Below, piece after piece: positions 62,988 through 64,000 of a stretch of DNA of 64,000 nucleotides. The stretch's first letter is position 1; each line of letters starts with the position of its first letter. Origin of the DNA: Deltaproteobacteria bacterium (GTDB taxonomy: Bacteria > Myxococcota_A > Polyangia > Polyangiales > Houyiibacteriaceae); assembly GCA_017644045.1 (NCBI GenBank), contig JAEPMI010000009.1:248001-312000 (forward strand), in the 5' to 3' direction. Both the position numbers and the translations under genes were made by a program. The notes under the pieces are model-generated. The model was given only the letters and a program-made list of their open reading frames with translations. It did no database searches and was not told the origin of the DNA.

Positions 62988-64000
62988 TCAGTCCTCGATC
63001 ACCGGGCGGAGAAGGAACTCGGGGCGCGTGACCAGATGGATGACCATCTCGTCGAGGTCTCCGTTCGCCTCGCGGAAGGCGTCCTGGAGCGCGTCGATCT
63101 GGCAGGCGTCGGCGCCGGCGGGGGCGCGGCCCTGCGAGTAGGTGAACCAGGTCTCGACCGCGCAGTCCTGCACGACCGAGCTGTCGGCGAAGAGCTCCTG
63201 GAGCTCGGTCGCGCCGTTGTAGACGGCGTCGTTGCCGATGCCCTGGGCGAAGCCGCTCGCGTCGACCGGCAGGCCGTTGTCGGTCGTGCGGAAGCGGCCG
63301 GCCATGTCGAAGTTCTCGAAGCCGAAGCCGAACCCATCGATGCGCTCGTGGCAGGTCTGGCAGTTCGACGGGCTGGTGCGCTCCTCGAAGAGGTCGCGGT
63401 TGGTCATCGGGCCGTCGTCCGGGTTCATGGTCGGCGGCGAGGTGTCGGCGTCCGCGGGCGGCGAGCCGGTCGGCTGGCACAGGAGGCGGCGAATCACGAA
63501 GACGCCGCGGAGGGGCGGTGAGCCGTTGGCCTCGTGCGCCTCACCGCCGAGGAAGGCGATACGACTGAGGATTCCCGCGCGCTCGGGCGGCAGCTCGGTG
63601 CCGTCCGGAGCGGCCGAGACCTCGTAGAGGGGCGCGAGCTCCTCGGTGGGGAAGCCGTGGCGGCTGGTGAAGAGGTCGGTGAGCGTGCCGCTGAAGAAGA
63701 CGTGCTCGGCGAAGCGCTGCGATTCGGTGGTCGCGGCCTGGGCCACGGCCGGGGACCACTCGGGGACCAGCTCGGGGAGCTTGGTCTCGTGGGCGACCCG
63801 ATCGAGGTGGAGCCACTGGCGGAAGTATTCGCCGACGGCCTCGCGAGCGCGCGGGTGCTCGAGCATCCGGCGCGCCTGGGTCTCCACCTGGTTGGCGGTC
63901 TGCAGCTCGTCGGCATCGGCGGCGGCGAAGAGCTCGTCGTCGGGCATGGACTGCCAGAGGAGGTAGCTCAGTCGGCTCGCGGTCTCGTGGGCGGTGAGCA
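62988..64000 (-). CDS. DUF1592/DUF1588/DUF1585 protein (5' partial)
   Basis: The frame continues beyond 64000; about 337 residues are seen. The visible start ASRLSYLLWQSMPDDELF belongs to the DUF1592 region, so the true N-terminus (with DUF1587 and possible cytochrome part) lies outside. DUF1588 has CQTCHERIDGFGFGFENFD, a CXXCH motif (about 205 residues from the visible start). DUF1585 follows with LQELFADSSVVQDCAVETWF near the C-terminus. It is likely exported and heme binding. It sits one nucleotide ahead of the DUF1552 gene. Confidence 0.9.
   Translation of the reverse strand, partial: LTAHETASRLSYLLWQSMPDDELFAAADADELQTANQVETQARRMLEHPRAREAVGEYFRQWLHLDRVAHETKLPELVPEWSPAVAQAATTESQRFAEHVFFSGTLTDLFTSRHGFPTEELAPLYEVSAAPDGTELPPERAGILSRIAFLGGEAHEANGSPPLRGVFVIRRLLCQPTGSPPADADTSPPTMNPDDGPMTNRDLFEERTSPSNCQTCHERIDGFGFGFENFDMAGRFRTTDNGLPVDASGFAQGIGNDAVYNGATELQELFADSSVVQDCAVETWFTYSQGRAPAGADACQIDALQDAFREANGDLDEMVIHLVTRPEFLLRPVIED

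Overview
The window is about 70% GC. Its gene content points to the Myxococcota, most likely a Sandaracinus- or Polyangiales-like predatory or saprophytic deltaproteobacterial lineage. That reading is inference from several things. About nineteen proteins carry lipoprotein signals followed by Asp/Gly-rich linkers. Two surface proteins end in MYXO-CTERM-like tails (Gly/Cys patch, membrane helix, Arg cluster). There are RCC1-repeat lipoproteins, DUF2330, AgmX/PglI-like domains, and a DUF1552/DUF1592 pair. A CYP51-type P450 is fused to a ferredoxin, as in sterol-forming bacteria. I see no tRNA, rRNA, CRISPR array, prophage or recognisable defence island. Most of the window is chromosomal envelope, lipid and secreted-protein genes.

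Layout. 1-7.2 kb: the end of a glutathione S-transferase, a Cys-rich repeat lipoprotein, a WYL regulator with a VOC protein, a membrane protein and lipoprotein pair, a frameshifted polytopic membrane protein, and a lipin-like phosphatase lipoprotein. 7.2-14.1 kb: one translationally coupled minus-strand operon encoding a large exported protein with a barrel-like C-terminus, a FecR-domain lipoprotein, a hybrid sensor histidine kinase and an RCC1 lipoprotein. 14-17.4 kb: an LplT-Aas type transporter/acyltransferase fusion, divergent from a sigma-54 activator, with a good sigma-54 promoter match between them. 17.4-24.9 kb: an orphan encapsulated-ferritin-like protein, a desaturase and thioesterase-like pair, esterase lipoproteins, AgmX-like lipoproteins and thiD. 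25-28.4 kb: a coupled pair of unknown genes, a gene remnant and a second RCC1 lipoprotein.

28.7-32.2 kb: FabH-type ketosynthase, CYP51-ferredoxin fusion and a SnoaL/NTF2-like protein, probably an oxidative lipid or sterol module. 32.3-38.7 kb: a MYXO-CTERM trypsin-like protease, an HPF/RaiA-like protein, a 1047-residue ankyrin protein coupled to a DUF1963 protein, and a wrecked endonuclease/phosphatase gene. 38.7-44.4 kb: envelope proteins, PlsC and a Ser/Thr kinase whose catalytic domain is C-terminal. 44.5-52.6 kb: a small repeat cluster, a CXXCH protein, PhoX with a candidate Pho box, DUF2330 MYXO-CTERM protein and a YgiQ radical SAM enzyme. 52.7-58.4 kb: a 91-bp tandem repeat with an inverted diverged copy, a CHAP protein, small lipoproteins, an alpha/beta hydrolase fused to a D-aminoacylase-like amidohydrolase, and a flavin monooxygenase. 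58.4-64 kb: a beta-barrel protein, a pectin-acetylesterase-like lipoprotein, a DUF1566-like lipoprotein, and the DUF1552/DUF1592 pair running off the right edge.

No single new system is certain. The best candidates are the four-gene OM/FecR/histidine kinase/RCC1 operon, the CYP51-ferredoxin module, the sigma-54-controlled phospholipid remodelling pair, the orphan encapsulated ferritin without shell gene or targeting tail, and the hydrolase-amidohydrolase fusion. All coordinates and translations were read by eye. Family names rest on motif recognition, not database searches.
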